A stretch of 64,000 nucleotides of DNA from Cryptomeria japonica (GCF_030272615.1 NC_081409.1:527680291-527744290), one strand, 5' to 3'. Numbered from the stretch's first letter, positions 33,330-47,176 are shown. A program made the numbers and translations. Notes: a model not told the origin generated them from the letters alone.

Positions 33330-36300
33330 TGTTGAAGCTCCTTGCATTTGTTTTGTTCAATAATCATCTGATTCTCTAGGGTGAGGATTCTGGCCTTTCC
33401 ATCTTGCACTGTCTATTGAAGTTGTGATGTTCGATCTTGTTCATGTCACAAGAGAGCCTCCACCTCTAGAAGGCGCTTCTCAGATTGCTCGATGCTTTCC
33501 TGTTTTGCTTTCAGCTCTTCCTTGAACCTCATCTTTTTCTCGGACAACAACACTTGAGCCTCACTCAGTTGTCAGGTGTAATCTTCCTTCAAGTGAATCT
33601 CTTCAGGCAGCTGCACTTGCACATGAGTAGCATCTCTAGAAGCTGCCTTTAACTGTTGAATCTCTGAGTCCTTCTCTTGCAGCTCCTTCAGAGCCACATT
33701 TCTTGTTACCTCCTGGCCTTTCAACTGAGAGATTACATTATTAAAGGCTGACTATAGCTTCCCTTTTTTCGAATTGGCCTGAGCTAGCAAACTTTGTAGG
33801 TGATTTATTTTTGAGCTATGGGCCTTATCTTCTTTTCTCTATTGGGTTAGGGATTCTCGAAGATTGGCATTTTCCACTTGGATCATTTCCAAATGGTGGC
33901 TCTTTTTGATGAAATCTAAAGATACAACTTTTGAGGTTTCCTCCATCATTTCTACCTTGTCTGAGGCTATGGCACTTTGAAGGCTAACACCGATAGCATG
34001 TAATGTGTAGTCATTTGGTTTCATCTGAGACTTTGGCTTGTCAACTTTGGGGAAAATATTTGCAAAGAAAAGGCAATCTTTCTCCTCACTGAAATATGTC
34101 TATAGATGAAGACGGGTTGGACAGGTGCCATCCTTTTCTTTTCATTTGCCCATCTTACCAAGGTGAGTAGTCTTGGAATAAGCGACTTGTTGCTGGAAAT
34201 CGTCTAGGTTTTCAATAGCTTGACCTGCAAAAGCTACGCCAGGGGGAACTGCGAAGGGAAACTGTGAAATAGGACCAGTGAAAGTAGTCTAGATGGGATG
34301 ATCTAGGACAGACGGGGAAAATAATGGGATGAAGGGGGGAGGTCCTGATGGAAAAGGGCTTGTGGATGCTATTCCTGTAACAAGAGGAGGGGACTCTCCA
34401 AAACCTAGCCTACGCGACACAAAGGTTGCTTCAAACATCTATGTGGGAAAAGTTACAGGGATTAAAGCAGAGGTCAGGAAAGGAAAGTAGGGCTACGGGA
34501 ATACATTTTGGGGTTCAAACGGTGTCCCTACAGGGGCCAAGGTGAGAGAAGTAGGAACTAGGGCTTGCATTGTGATGATGGAGACACCAGACGAAACCAA
34601 CTGAGTAGGAGACAAGGAAAAATGAGGACGTACCTGCATTGTGGAAGGCATCGACCACTGAAGATCTGGGGCCATCTCTAGGATTTGAGAAGGTGGACTC
34701 CTCTTTACTGCACTAGAATGTTGCCTTTTCTTCAGAGGGGAGTCACGCAACTACTTCTCAGATTGCCTTTTACTCATCTAGGAATGAGGCCTGCGAGCTG
34801 AACTATCTAAAGGAAGGAGAATCTGAGGTTCAAGATCTTGCCCTTCAACATTTATAGCTTCTACCCTCAGCCGCGGGGCTACCTCGGGGGATGAGTCCCC
34901 ATGTGAGGAGCTCTCACCTATCTCATCATCAGATTTATTCAACTGACACCATTCATTCTCAAACCGCTCGTCCAATAGAGAATAATTAATATTGGCTCTA
35001 GGATGGCTCACCTCTTGCCAATAGACCCAAAAGTCCTCCCTCTTTTTCCTGGGCCAGGATAAAGTTTTCATACTTTCTAGCATCACTCGAGGAATAGGCT
35101 TTGTGGGATTGAATCTTTGCAGGGGCGCATAAAAACTCAACCATGGGGGTGACTTAAAATAGGAAAATCATCAGGGGCCCACATACACTCTCGGGTCATC
35201 AAACTGAGGGTTTGTACTCTCTTCCCATGAGTTCTGAGGTTCATGCTTTACAACATTCTTTCTCTTGCTGAGGTAGCCATCAGGGTCATAACTCCAGGAT
35301 TCATCAATAACTACTAGACCAAGTTTTGCCATCTTAGATGTCAAGACCTCCTCTACAATGTTCCTTTGTACTAGTGTGATTGGGCCAATAGCCTTGTGAT
35401 TTTCAATGATGGAGGTATCATGCTTTCCTGATCCAATAGCCCTTTCAATTCTCACTAACTAACATGAGATTTTGAGAGCCAGGGTTTGCTCGATAACATA
35501 GGTAGGCAGATGGAAAGGCTCTTTGGAGAAACTATGCACTCAGACGAAGGAAAAGTCATGACCTATGAACCAGTCGCAAGGGGGACGCTCATTCTGCATC
35601 CAGTTCATCTAACCCTGGGAGAAGCGGGCTAATGGTTCATTACAAATTGAACCGAGATCTTTGAGCGCAAGAGTCAAAAAGAAGTCTACAAACTGATATG
35701 CATTGTAAGAGGCTAGCAAGAGGGGTGTCCAGGTGGACACCGACATTCTATTTTCTGACTCATCACAATAGCCAGCCACATGAACTGGCTAAAGAAAGCC
35801 CCATTTTGGTATAGTAGCAGATGGACTAGAACCGAAGAAAACTTGAAGCACCGCAACTGTTGGAATTTTGATAATTAATTAACTATGGCCCTGGCCATAG
35901 TGATTGAGAAGTCAAAATGAAATGGCTCCCTTTGTTTCCTACACTTAAGAGAAATCCCATCATTGTGGCTATAATATCCCAGTCATTATCATAACTGCAA
36001 AGCTAGGAAAGAGTAGAGGAAATTTCCTTGAGGTCTTCCTACCTTAGGTCACTATATGACAGGGGAAACTTTGGAAGTCCAGAAGACAGACTCCGATTGA
36101 GTGTGCTTTGACAAAAAGTTAGTGGGTCTCTCCTAGTGCCCCAAAATTTCTCCATTGAATTTTTTGAGAAAATCTTCGTCCCTTCAAAAACAGGGCAGCA
36201 AATCATGTCTCTAATAGCCTCTAGAGATATCACCACCTTTAAGAGGGAGTCGTTGATAGAGTAGGTGACAGGGTCGAAAACATTAGTGTAGGCCGCTATG

Positions 36301-36677
36301 AGCTCAGGGCAATGTGGGACCATGGGAACCACGAATTGGGGAGCACCACTATTCCAGAAACGAACTGCCATGGATTGAGGCTCTGCTCTATGATTGAACA
36401 TTCTGCTACATGCGGCCTCTCTGAGGCTTTTAGGTTACTTATGAACCTCAGGCTCGAAAAAATTCTCCAAAGAGTCCAGAATAGAGAATTCATTTTGAGT
36501 GGTTGTTCTGGTTTTGATCTTCCTTCTCGAAAACTCATCCTTTGGGGGAATGGCATGCAAAGAATATGAGAGTTCTCCGAAGACGTCCTCATAGAAAACT
36601 CCATGGGTGGAGCATGAAGGTACTGCTTTAGCCTCCATTATAGGCTGTGACTTTCCTCCTGTCAAACCTTTCAACAA
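33330..36677 (-). pseudogene. Gypsy-2 extra sense ORF: globular N-part plus long coiled coil
   Basis: On the minus strand, broken frames from 36677 to 33330 join in order into one long protein downstream of integrase. The N-part (36677-36039) includes FEPEVHK, RFWNSGAPQFVVPMVPHCPE and LEAIRDMICCPVFEG. The middle part (35455-34778) is charged with an FWVYWQEVSHPR segment. A proline/serine-rich stretch (34750-34380) leads to a coiled coil (about 34024-33330) with heptads such as LKELQEKDSEIQQLKAAS and LLEVEALL. About fifteen stops or frame changes are visible. Additional sense ORFs after pol are known in plant Tat-lineage Gypsy elements; I do not recognise this protein and assign no function. 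Confidence 0.6.
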
Positions 36678-37152
36678 TCTAAGGGGAAAAACACTTAGGC
36701 TACAAAAAGATGATGAAATGAAAAAGAGGGAGTAACTTCACTCTGAAATGCCTTGCACACCTAGATTTTCATGAAAGCAAATGTTTAATGGCAAGCGCCC
36801 GCCTATACGCATGCCAACTCATTTTGCAGCTGCAATAAACTCTTGAGGAGGATGAGTGCCGCCATTCCTGCTTCCCAAGATTGCCTTTAGTTAATCTGTC
36901 ATTGCTCGAGTCCTCTTTGAGGGAAAAAGCATGTCCAAACAAATCTTGTCTTTAGTCGAGAGAATCGGCAGGCAGTGAAGATTGCGCAAGTTGAGATAGT
37001 CCTGCGGAGGTTGAGATTTAAATCATGATGTACTTGTACATATGTGTGGCATCTGCTTATATCAACTCCTTCTTCAAGGTACCTGGCAGGATATTGCCAA
37101 CTCTGAATCCAGGCTCGTTCGCTTGTTGTGAATTAATGGAAACTTGACAGGA
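36678..37152. other. Spacer between Gypsy-2 sense and antisense extra ORFs
   Basis: No frame of note on either strand. It lies where the two extra ORFs of opposite orientation start facing away from each other, so it might once have held divergent promoters. I see no specific motif to support this. Confidence 0.4.
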
Positions 37153-37705
37153 GCATTGGAGTTTGGGAAGGTTGGTGCCTCAAACATTCGTCATCTCCAG
37201 CTATGATTTTTCTATAAATATGTCTTTTCAGACATTCCTTATGTACAACATAATCTTCAACGATGGAGTTCCTACAACCATGGATACTCTAGTTAGGCTT
37301 GTCAGCAGCAAAGCGTAGGTCACTTTCTTAGGGAATATCTCTGATCAGAGGTTGCAATTGATGACGCAGAGAAAGAATCCTCTGATGATTGATGCCATTA
37401 AGTGGGTGCTAGGGGATGACTTTATTGATAATGCAGACCGATATCGAGTGAATACAGACATCTACTCATGCTTTATAGCTTCACTGCTGGATTGTGATCA
37501 GTCGGCATCGCTAGCCTTGCAGCTAACCAGGGCTCTCTTTTCACCAGACTACCTGGGCGGGCTGGAGGATGTGATTGCATATCATGTTCCTTTTTAAGGG
37601 CTCTTGTTGCCATCTAACCTAGAAAGGTTTTTCACTCATAATGAGGAAGTAGCTTGGCACCCACTTGTTGGTGGGTTGAAAACAATGACATTGTCTTCCC
37701 ACCGA
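37153..37705 (+). pseudogene. Gypsy-2 antisense extra ORF, first part
   Basis: A plus-strand frame, antisense to the gag-pol of its host element, is readable from about 37190. It has NMSFQTFLMYNIIFNDG, one stop near 37316, MIDAIKWVLGDDFIDNADRY, and another stop at 37595-37597. It then runs to codon CGA at 37703-37705, where the CACTA element begins. After the CACTA element the frame resumes in register at 51543. Antisense ORFs near the 3' end are documented in some Tat-lineage Gypsy elements. Function unknown. Confidence 0.6.
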
Positions 37706-38100
37706 CACTAATACATTTGGACTAGATTTCTGACTGAGGTTTCCGACAAAGAAGGTATATTGTGGCCAAATTTGATTTTTTTTTTTTGAAAAAATGCCCG
37801 CATTCATCATAATTCTGATGATAATTTCCCATTTGGTTTCGATGAAGAAGGCATTAGCAATGAGAACTTTCTTTTTTTCAAAAAAGTGCTCAAGTTCGTC
37901 ATAATTAACGACAACGACCATTACTTAAAAAAAAAGAAGAGGGGAATTCATTTGTGCATTGCAATCCCGCATAGGCGTCTGTGGCGACTTCAACTCCCAA
38001 GAACATCAAACCCGTGTCGAAGGCATTTGTAGCATTGCTTGCAATCCTGCGCAGGAGGTAGATTCAAATTGCCCTAGTTTTTAATTTCATGTTGCAAAAA
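37706..38100 (+). repeat. CACTA left terminal and subterminal region
   Basis: Starts with the CACTA terminal inverted repeat. An ATTCATCATAATTCTGAT word at about 37801 pairs with ATTCGTCGTAATTCTGAC on the opposite strand of the right end (about 51083-51108). The differences are those expected from CpG decay (CGTCG to CATCA). Confidence 0.8.
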
Positions 38101-38129
38101 ATATACATGTGGTGGTTAATTGCCCTAGT

Positions 38130-39010
38130 TTAATCTCATAAAACCATAGAACTGTGATTGAGGAGTGAGCATTCAATTTTGTAGCAGCAATCCCTTCCTC
38201 CTGTATACGCGCGTGTTGATTGTTCACATGAGATCACATCTCTTTGTGGCATCATATCAAACAATTCATGAGCCTTGTCCATGTTTCCACATTTTGCATT
38301 CATGTCAAGCAGGGCATTTGCAAGTACAACACCTAACAAAATTCCTCTATTCGTTATGCTTTGATGGATGTCCATATCTTGTTCCAAAGCTCCCATTTTT
38401 GCAGAGGCAGGGAGGATGCTAGCAAAAGTTGTGGAATTTGGCTTTATGCCTTCCAATTTCATTTTCTTGAAAGTGTCTAAAACCTTTTCGACAAATCCAT
38501 TTTGTGCATATCCAACAATTGTTGCAGTCCATGAGACAACATTTCTTTCAGGCATTCTATCAAACAGTTCACGTGCCTTTTCTATGCTTCCATGTTTTGC
38601 ATACATGTCTACCAGGGTAGTTGCAACTACAACATCTGACAAAATTCCTTTATCCTTTATGCTTCGATGAATGTCCATACCCTATTCCAAATCTCCCATT
38701 TTGGCACAGGCAGGGAGGATAGTAACAATGGTCGTGGAATTTGGTTTTACACTTGCTGATTGCATTTGCTTGAAAGTTTCTAAAGCCTTCTCAACAAATC
38801 CATTTTGTGCATATCCGACAACCATTGTAGTCCAGGAAACCACATTTCTTTGAGGCAATCCGTCAAACAATTCCCGTGCCTTGTCTATGCTTCCACATTT
38901 TGCATACATGCTAACAGAGCAGTTGCAACTACATCTAACAAAATTCCTCTATCTTTTATGTTTTGATGGATGTCCATACCCTGTTCCAAAGCTCCCATTT
39001 TGGCACAGGC
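38130..39010 (-). pseudogene. Pentatricopeptide repeat (PPR) gene fragment
   Basis: Frames at 38909-38682 and 38678-38136 give successive PLS-type PPR motifs: MYAKCGSIDKARELFDGLPQ, RNVVSWTTMVVGYAQNG, FVEKALETFKQMQ, then MYAKHGSIEKARELFDRMPE and a third repeat with MNAKCGNMDKAHELFDMMPQ. About seven 31-36-residue motifs are present; the start and the usual E/DYW end are missing. A stop at about 38679 fits CAG to TAG, and a frameshift lies near 38909. PPR proteins bind organellar RNA. This is a captured or inserted host fragment inside the CACTA element. Confidence 0.88.
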
Positions 39011-40528
39011 TAGGAGTATGCTGGCAAACATAACTAAAGAAATGCAATGATCAGCTCCAAAGACATCAAACCACTACTAACAAAATCAAGAGTCTAAAAT
39101 ATGATAGGGAATAGTGTGAGCTGTCCTGAAATAAAATATTTTATTTTCAACTAAAACATAATTACTCAACCATTTAATGTTATTAATAAGTGTTTAATTT
39201 ATGAAAGAGATAAATGGTTGGCCACAAGTACATGAGTTACTAAATGTACACAAATAAGTGAATTTGATATTCAAAACTATCTACAATGAATTCAATTCTT
39301 GTCCATTAATCATTTATGTTTGCAATAAGCATCTTTCTTAGTTTTTCTTAATCTTTATTCATAGTTATGTGCATATTTCACATTCTATAATTAGGATATC
39401 AATTTCTATGGCTAAACACTAGCATGATGTTTGTGTTGTGGTATAGATGTGTGGAAACATAATTATGGGATTATTATATTATAGAGATCATAAATCTAGA
39501 TATCGCATATTAGTTCTAGCTCTTCTTGGATTGAGTCTAAAGTTGACATACAATCATAAAGCCATTATTAACAGATCTATCCATTTCTAGTAAAGACAAT
39601 TGAGAAAGTCATTTTGATATTGAGAGTTTCTTATTTGTTTACCTATTGATCATTATTAAGCCATAATATTTAGGTCTATTTATCTCTCTTGCAAAACCTC
39701 TGTAAGTGTCCTAGATTGTCCCTACTACTCACTCTTCAATGAAATAGTGGAGTTATAAAGATTTGTTGCACAAGATGGTGTTGAACGTATCAACAAGGCT
39801 AGCATGGAAGGCATGTTCAAGCTTCCACTTGTACAACTTACAACACATGATTTGTTGATAGAATACATTCTTGAAATAGGGATACAATCGAAAGACAAGT
39901 AAGTACATACAAACCTGTTGAAAGTAAAATCTGTGTATAAAAAGAGTACATTGAATCCCAATCCATAAACATAATAGAGATACCGATGGAGACTTAATTG
40001 GATGTATCATGTCGCACCAAAGTTGTTAGAGTATGCTAAGCTAGTACATAATGTTTCCTAAAGCCACATTAGTATTTTACCCAGATCATTATCTACCAAA
40101 ACTAACTATAGTAATCCTTTTGAGGATTCATTTCATGGTGCTAGATCTTCATTTAGTTCCACTTCTTGTTGGAGAAAAGAATAGTTATTTCTTGAGGTAG
40201 ATGAATATCCCATCAACAAAGGACAAGACCCTTTCTAGAATATAACAAATTCTACTCCAACAAAAGATCATGGGGGTTTCACTAGAGATATTGAATAAGA
40301 GATAGGCTTCTACTGCTGAATTAAAAGCATTGGCATGTTCTTCATTTATTGATGTAAACTCTCTATGATGCCACCACAACCAACAAAGGTGTAAAAATTT
40401 GTTTGCAATGCATGGATTTTAAGGATTTTCCTTTGAGAAAATAGAATTAAAGTATGGAAGTAGGATCTGCCAGCTCCTGAGGGAATCTTGATGAAAAATA
40501 ACTGTAAAAAATATTTGGGCGAGCTTAT
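39011..40528. other. CACTA interior without recognisable gene
   Basis: A+T-rich. A plus-strand stretch near 39775-39900 reads ASMEGMFKLPLVQLTTHDLL and may be another old coding fragment, but I cannot name it. Nothing else is supported. Confidence 0.4.
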
Positions 40529-41581
40529 ATGCAAAAACTCATGCTTCCTGATGGGTTTATGTACAGAAATAAGCACGAATTAAGTGGTAAAGGGGCTTCT
40601 GGAAACAAGAGAGACAGAGAGGCAGTGGAAGTGAAAACTTCTAGTGTTGTGTTTGCTCCATCTCAGAATGGGAATGGCGAAGGTGCTGTAATAGGATCTG
40701 AGAAGGTTGTTGGAAGAAGTGGGGGTGTTTACATTCCCCCATTTAAGCTGGCTCAAATGATGAAAGATGTGGAAGACAAGAGCAGTGTGGAATACCAATG
40801 CATGACATGGGATGCCCTTCGGAAGAGTATCAATGGGTTAGTAAACAAGGTAAATGCATCTAACATCAAGAACATCATTCCAGAGTTGTTTGCAGAGAAT
40901 CTCATCCATGGGAGGGGTCTATTTTGTAGGTCTTGTATGGAATCCCAAATGGCATCCCCTGGATTTGCAGATGTTTTTGTTGCGTTGGTTGTTGTGGTAA
41001 ATACAAAATTTCCTAAAGTTGGCAATCTGCTTTTGCGAAGAATTATTTTGCAGCTTAAGAGGGCATACCAATGCAATGACAAGCATATGTTGATAGCAAC
41101 AGCCAAATTCATAGCTCATATAGTGAATCAACAAGTTGCACATGAGATCATTGCCTTGGAACTTCTCACCCTTTTACTAGAGAACCCCTTAGATGTCAGT
41201 GTAGAGGTTGCTATTGGGTTCGTGAAAGAATGTGGTTCTTTGTTGCAAGACCTTTCACCCAAAGGTCTCTATGGGATTTTTGAAAGATTTAGAGGTATTC
41301 TCCATGAGGGGGAAATTGACAAATGAGTACAGTTTTTAATTGAAGGCCTTTTTCCAATTCGCAAAGCTAAGTTCGAGGGTCATCCAGTTGTGTGTCCAAA
41401 TTAGTTAACACATGAAGTTTTCCTAGAAGATGAACTTGATCAAGAAGCTGGTTTGGATGTTTTCAAGCCATATCCTGATTTCTTAGAGCATGAGGCAACC
41501 TATGAAAAACTGAAGAAAGATATCCTTGGAGATGCTTCTTCAGATGAAGCAGAAGAGGAGAATGATTCAGGTGATGATTTA

Positions 41582-41620
<39 letters not shown>

Positions 41621-42506
41621 GAGGAAGGTGAGGAAGCACTGAGAATACAGGATGAGACAGAGACAAACTTGGTCAATTTAAGACGTACAATTTATTTGAC
41701 AATCATGTCAAGTGTTGATTTTGAGGAAGCTGGTCATAAGCTACTAAAGATCAAGCTCTAACCTGGTCAAGAGAGAACATACTTTCATTATTATGGTCTT
41801 CTTGGGCAAAGATTCTATATGATCAATAAAATTTATGAGGAAGTTTTTGATAAGTGTTTTGTACAATAGTATTTATGATACACAGACTAGAAACAAATAA
41901 ACTACGTAATGTTGCAAATTTTTTTGCCCACTTACTTGGCACGGATGCTCTTCCATGGCATTGCCTTTCTTATATATGTCTGATAGAGGAAGATACTACT
42001 TCCTCTTCCCGTATTTTTATAAAGATTCTCTTGTAGGAGCTGGCAGAGCAGCTTGGTATATTGTTTCTTAATGAAAGGTTGAACGATCCAACAATGCAGG
42101 AGTATTTTGATTCAATTTCTCCAAAGGACAATCCCAAAAATTCACGGTTTGCTATCAATTTCTTTACTTCTATGGTCTTGGTGGTATCACTGAGAGTTTA
42201 CATGAGTATTTGAAGAATATGCCAAGGCTTGTAATGCAACAACAAAATTCTATTCCTGAGTTAGATGAGTCTACCTCTAATGATGATTCTTCTAGTTCAT
42301 CAGGTTCGTCAGATTCTGATACATTAGACTCAGATTCTGAGAGTGAAACTGACAGTGATAACAGTAAGGAGTCACCAAGAAAGAAAAATAATTCAAAGAA
42401 TGACAATGAGTATGAAAAAACAAGAAGAAAGAAAAGGGCGAGGGCATCTGACTCGAAGGATGGAAGGGATAGTGAAAACATCAGAAGGAAAAAGAAAAGG
42501 AATTAA
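40529..42506 (+). pseudogene. CWC22: CWC22 pre-mRNA splicing factor pseudogene
   Basis: The 265-codon frame 40529-41326 contains the CWC22 MIF4G domain, from GGVYIPPFKLAQMMKD and SVEYQCMTWDALRKSINGL to VEVAIGFVKECG and ILHEGEIDK. After a stop (CGA to TGA likely) homology continues through a DVFKPYPDF block, an aspartate run, TNLVNLRRTIYLTIMSSVDF (MA3 start), [19 protein letters not shown] and [12 protein letters not shown], then a serine/acidic and a KKKRKN-type tail ending at 42506. A block of the MA3 domain near 41760 is missing and at least eight stops or shifts occur. CWC22 is a spliceosomal protein that helps place the exon-junction complex. I see no intron-like gap, so this may be a processed copy. 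It lies inside the CACTA element, upstream of the transposase and in the same orientation. Confidence 0.92.
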
Positions 42507-42885
42507 AAATCTTTCTAGTCGGTTATTCAAGGCTCCAATAGACATCATTTTCCTGGACTATGACAAACAAAAGAATCACTCCCAAGTGATTTGGTTTTAT
42601 AACAGATGATTATAAGATGCTACAATGTTGTCTTATGTATTTTAATAGCCACGGGTTTTAGAGTTCTGTACTTGACAGGTAATGGATAAATAGTGTTAGG
42701 AGGAGAAAATATTGAAGGCCAAGTGCAGATTGTGATAATACTAGATCAATGAATCCTGTTATTTATTGAGTATTTCTTGTTTTCCATGTTGTGTGATGTA
42801 CCATAAGCAAACTAGAAATCTAAATTCAATAAGATTCTTTGTTCAATGATGATAATTTCTATTTTCTTGCCTGTGAAGAAAGACC
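42507..42885 (+). other. Spacer between CWC22 pseudogene and transposase
   Basis: A+T-rich, no frame. It might contain the transposase promoter, but I see no distinctive element. Confidence 0.5.
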
Positions 42886-45800
42886 ATGTCAAACAATATC
42901 AATGAACAACAAAATAAGGAGACAATTGCTAGATTGTGGTCTAACTTGAAAAGAAAAGGTGATGGAAAATGTTATTGTCTGTGCAAAATTTGTAAGGGGT
43001 TAAAGACTAAAAGACTTATAATCAAAACAATGAAGAAACATTGTAGGTTGCATGGTCACATTGAAGGTGGACATGATTATCATCCATTGGTAAGTTTTTC
43101 ATTATATCGTTTTGACAATTAATATACATAATAAATCACGTGATGATGAGATCATGATCATGGTTTATTTATGTTTATCAATTTTGTATAGGTCGAGCAC
43201 CCCAAAGCACATGGTATGGATCAACACAACCTTGAGAATATGGTTTTCGAAGTGGACGAACATGGAGGTGTGAATATCAAAGCTGAAGATAATGATCCCA
43301 TGGAAGATGATGATCATGAGCCAGAAAACACAATTGAAGATGATGGTAGAAATACATTGATCTATGACTCATTTAGTACTTGCACAACTGATCATGATGA
43401 TGAAGATGACCTTGATGTTGTTCATGATGTCCCTCTACTTGAGAAGGCATCTAAGGCCCTTTACAAAGGCTCGCAGACAACTCTTCTCTCCGTTGTATTG
43501 TTGTTGGTGAACTTGAAGGTTATGAATGGTTTATCCAACATAACAATGTCACATATGTTAAGGTATGTCATATATGTCATAATAAACTATGAATCATGTT
43601 GTACCATTAATATTCTTTATTATAACAAATTATATTTTTTTGTTGTAGATTGATAGGTGAGTTTTTGTTACCACCATCAAATATTCTACCTCGCTCATAC
43701 CGAGAATTATCTGTCGTTATGAAAGATATTGGAATGGAGTATCAAGCAATAGATGCTTGTCCCAATGATCATATTATATATCACAAACAACATGAATTTC
43801 AAACCGAATGCCCTGAATGTCATATCAGTAGATATCAAATAGATCAAATAACAAAAAGGGTTCCTCACAAGGTTCTTTGCTATATTCCCATTATTCCACA
43901 TATGCAACGATTATTCAAGTGCACTGGCTTGGCACAATTTATGGATTACCATGCACGCAATAGAAGTTGAGATGAAATTATTCAAATGCCTGTGGATGGT
44001 TCAACATTTATGGACATAGAGGAAAAGTGGCCACACTTTAAAGAAGAACCTCGTAATCTCAGGCTTTCATTAGCAGCAGACAGTGTCAATCCATTTGGAG
44101 AGATGAGATCTATTTACTTAGTGTGGCCTGTTTTTGTTATCAACAATAACATTCCTCCATGGATGTCAATAAAGAGGGAGCACATAATGTTGGCAATGAT
44201 TGTTCTAGGTATTTTATCATTTAAATATAGTCGTCTACATTTAATTATAAATATTGTAGTACAATGGTCATAATAATTATGTAATGTTTTTGTTCATTCG
44301 ATTAGGTAAGTACCAAGTTAAAGATATGAATGTATATATTGAGCCTCTTATCGATGAGTTGCTGGAGTTATGGAATGGTGTCACTATGTATGACATATCT
44401 AGACCAATAGGACAAAGACAATTTCAATTCCATGCGATGCTTCTATGGACAATACACGATGCCCCAGGGCTAACACATTTTTGTGGTATGTTATAGTGTT
44501 TAAGTTGTGCATGAACATTATAATTCAAAAAATTATCATATTTAATCCAATTATACATTATCTTGTAGGTCTTCAAACAAAGGGAAAATTTGCATGTCCT
44601 ATTTGTGGTCCAAAGATGAAATCTCGTCATTCGAAAAGTTTATGAAAGCAGGTGTTTGATGAGTATAGGCACTTTCTCCACAAAAATCATAAGTATCGAA
44701 ATACTGAAAAACATCTTTTCAATGGGAAAGAAGAGAATACATCAAAGCCATGAAGAATGACACCTCACCCGTGGAAGTTGGAATATAATAGAATTAATCA
44801 TCAAGGTAATGCCATTCCATATATTGGTTTGTCATAAACATCTTTTCTATTTTGTTTTGTTTACTGATGATGTGATTGATGATCATGAAGGTCGTGAAGG
44901 CATAAATGACCACCTTCCTGAGGGACTAAAAAGTTATCCCTGACAATTTAGTAGGTTTCCCTACTACGAGCAGTTACAAATTGTTCATTTTTTGGATAGT
45001 ATGCATATTGGAAAGAATATAATAGAGACAATATGGAAAATATTGGATGGAAGGCGTGACAAAGAAAAAATTGTCAAAATATGTAGTGACATTCAAGATT
45101 CCAATCATGCAATGATAAATGTCATTCAATCAAATAGCCATGGAGACCAGATTAATATAAGTGAGATTCCTTGGTTATTAACGGGCCAGCAAAGCAATAC
45201 TATAAAAGAAGTCATACGAAAAATTTGATTTCCCACAGGATTTGCTGCCAACATAAACAATCTCATATCAAAGAAAAGTGAATTTGGGCCAGGGATGAAA
45301 ACACATGATTGACATACCTTCATTAAGGTAATTCATGTTCTTGTGTTTTTAGTATGTATTTAAGTACTGTGCGTACGTGTACTTTTCATTAAGTTACAAA
45401 AAAATGAAAAGATAATTTTATAATTGTTGTAGTACGTTCTACCTCTATCTCTCCCAGATGACTTCGACAATAATGTCAAGCAAGTCATATATGATCTTGG
45501 AAAATACATGAGGTAAGTAGTGATATTTGTTTAGTTCGTTGTATAGATATTATATTTGCAATTTGTTTTACTTGTTATGTAATATATTTTTTTGCGTCTT
45601 GAATAACTTGTAGGTGGTTGTCATGTAAAGAAATCCATAAAGACGATATAAAATATTGGAAGAGAAAAATTCCTCATTTAATGTGTGAAATGCAAAAGTG
45701 TCTACCTCCAACTTTTTTCAATGCACAAGAACACTACCTCATACACCAAGTTGAGGAGATTGAATTGTGTGGACCTGTACACACTAGGTCAATGTGGATG

Positions 45801-47073
45801 GTTGAGAGGTACTTGAAAATTTTGAAGGCTTTGGTTCGATAAAGAGAACATCCTGAGGGTTCTATGGTGGAGGGATATATGGTATACCAGACTATGGTGT
45901 ACATTTTTGAATATCTTTCTAAGTTTGTGGCAAAGATCCACGTGGATTGCATTTGGGATCCCAACACCATTAACAAATTTGAAGGGGGGTACTTGACAGG
46001 GAAAGGTAGATTGAGGAAAGTGAGAGGTAATTATAAGATGTTATTGTAGTTAATTAATTCTTAATCTTTAAAATAAATCGATTGTAAGACGTTTATTTTT
46101 TTTTTGTACAGTTGGTTGAGAGTGGGATGCACTACATTTGTATATTGCAAACAATCTTGATTGGATGACGGTATGGATTGAATGTTGTCAACATTCTGGA
46201 CGCACATTAACATGGGAAGGTGTGGCTTCATTGGTTAAAGAAGCACATCGTAATGGAGATTTCAATGTTACACAAAGGGAAATTGATTTAGCATATGGTT
46301 TAAGAGATAAACAGGTACGTATAAATGTATTAATCACCCATATGTTTATCAACTTACAATACAATAAATTTTACATGTTTGACATATCGCAGGTCAAACA
46401 CCACAATGCTATGTGCTGCAATGGTCATAAATTTCACATAAAAAAGTTGGATGACACGAAGAAAACTTGTGATTCTGGCATCACTGCAGTCTTTGAGGTG
46501 ACAAATATTTCATCGAGAAATGACATACATCCTGAATAGTCTCAAAATCAATACTATGGCATTTTGGATGATATACTTGAGTGTAACTTTAATTCCTTCA
46601 AATTAGTTTTGTTCGTTGTCAAATGGTATAGGCTATGATTGAATAAAAATGATCCTGATAGAACTGTTATTGAACATGATAATGGTTTTATAATGCTAAA
46701 TACAAGGTCATTTGAACTAGTTGGGGATGAGCCCTATGTTCTTCCAAGCCAATGTGAACAAGTATTTTACTCAGAGGTTCCACATAAACCGGGTTGATCA
46801 TTTATTGTTAGACATGATCCAAGAGGAAGGCCGATAAAGTATAATGTGATGGAAGAAGAAGATACCGAAGAAGTAGAAGATGAAGTGGATGATGATCATG
46901 ATTGACAGTTTCTCAATGATGATGAAGAAGAACAAGAAGAAGAAGATGATGATGATGATGGTGATGGTGATGGTGATGGTGATGGTGATGGTGATGGCGA
47001 AGATGTTGATGTTGATGATGATGATGAAGATGACGATGACAACGACGACGATGACGACGACGACGACGACGAC

Positions 47074-47110
<37 letters not shown>

Positions 47111-47123
47111 GTGATGATGATGG

Positions 47124-47176
<53 letters not shown>

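Noticed and set aside
41463-41666. Minus-strand frame with a poly-histidine run
   Set aside because: Antisense of the aspartate run of the CWC22 pseudogene.
42170-42481. Minus-strand frame with Ser/Leu repeats
   Set aside because: Antisense of the acidic serine-rich tail of CWC22.
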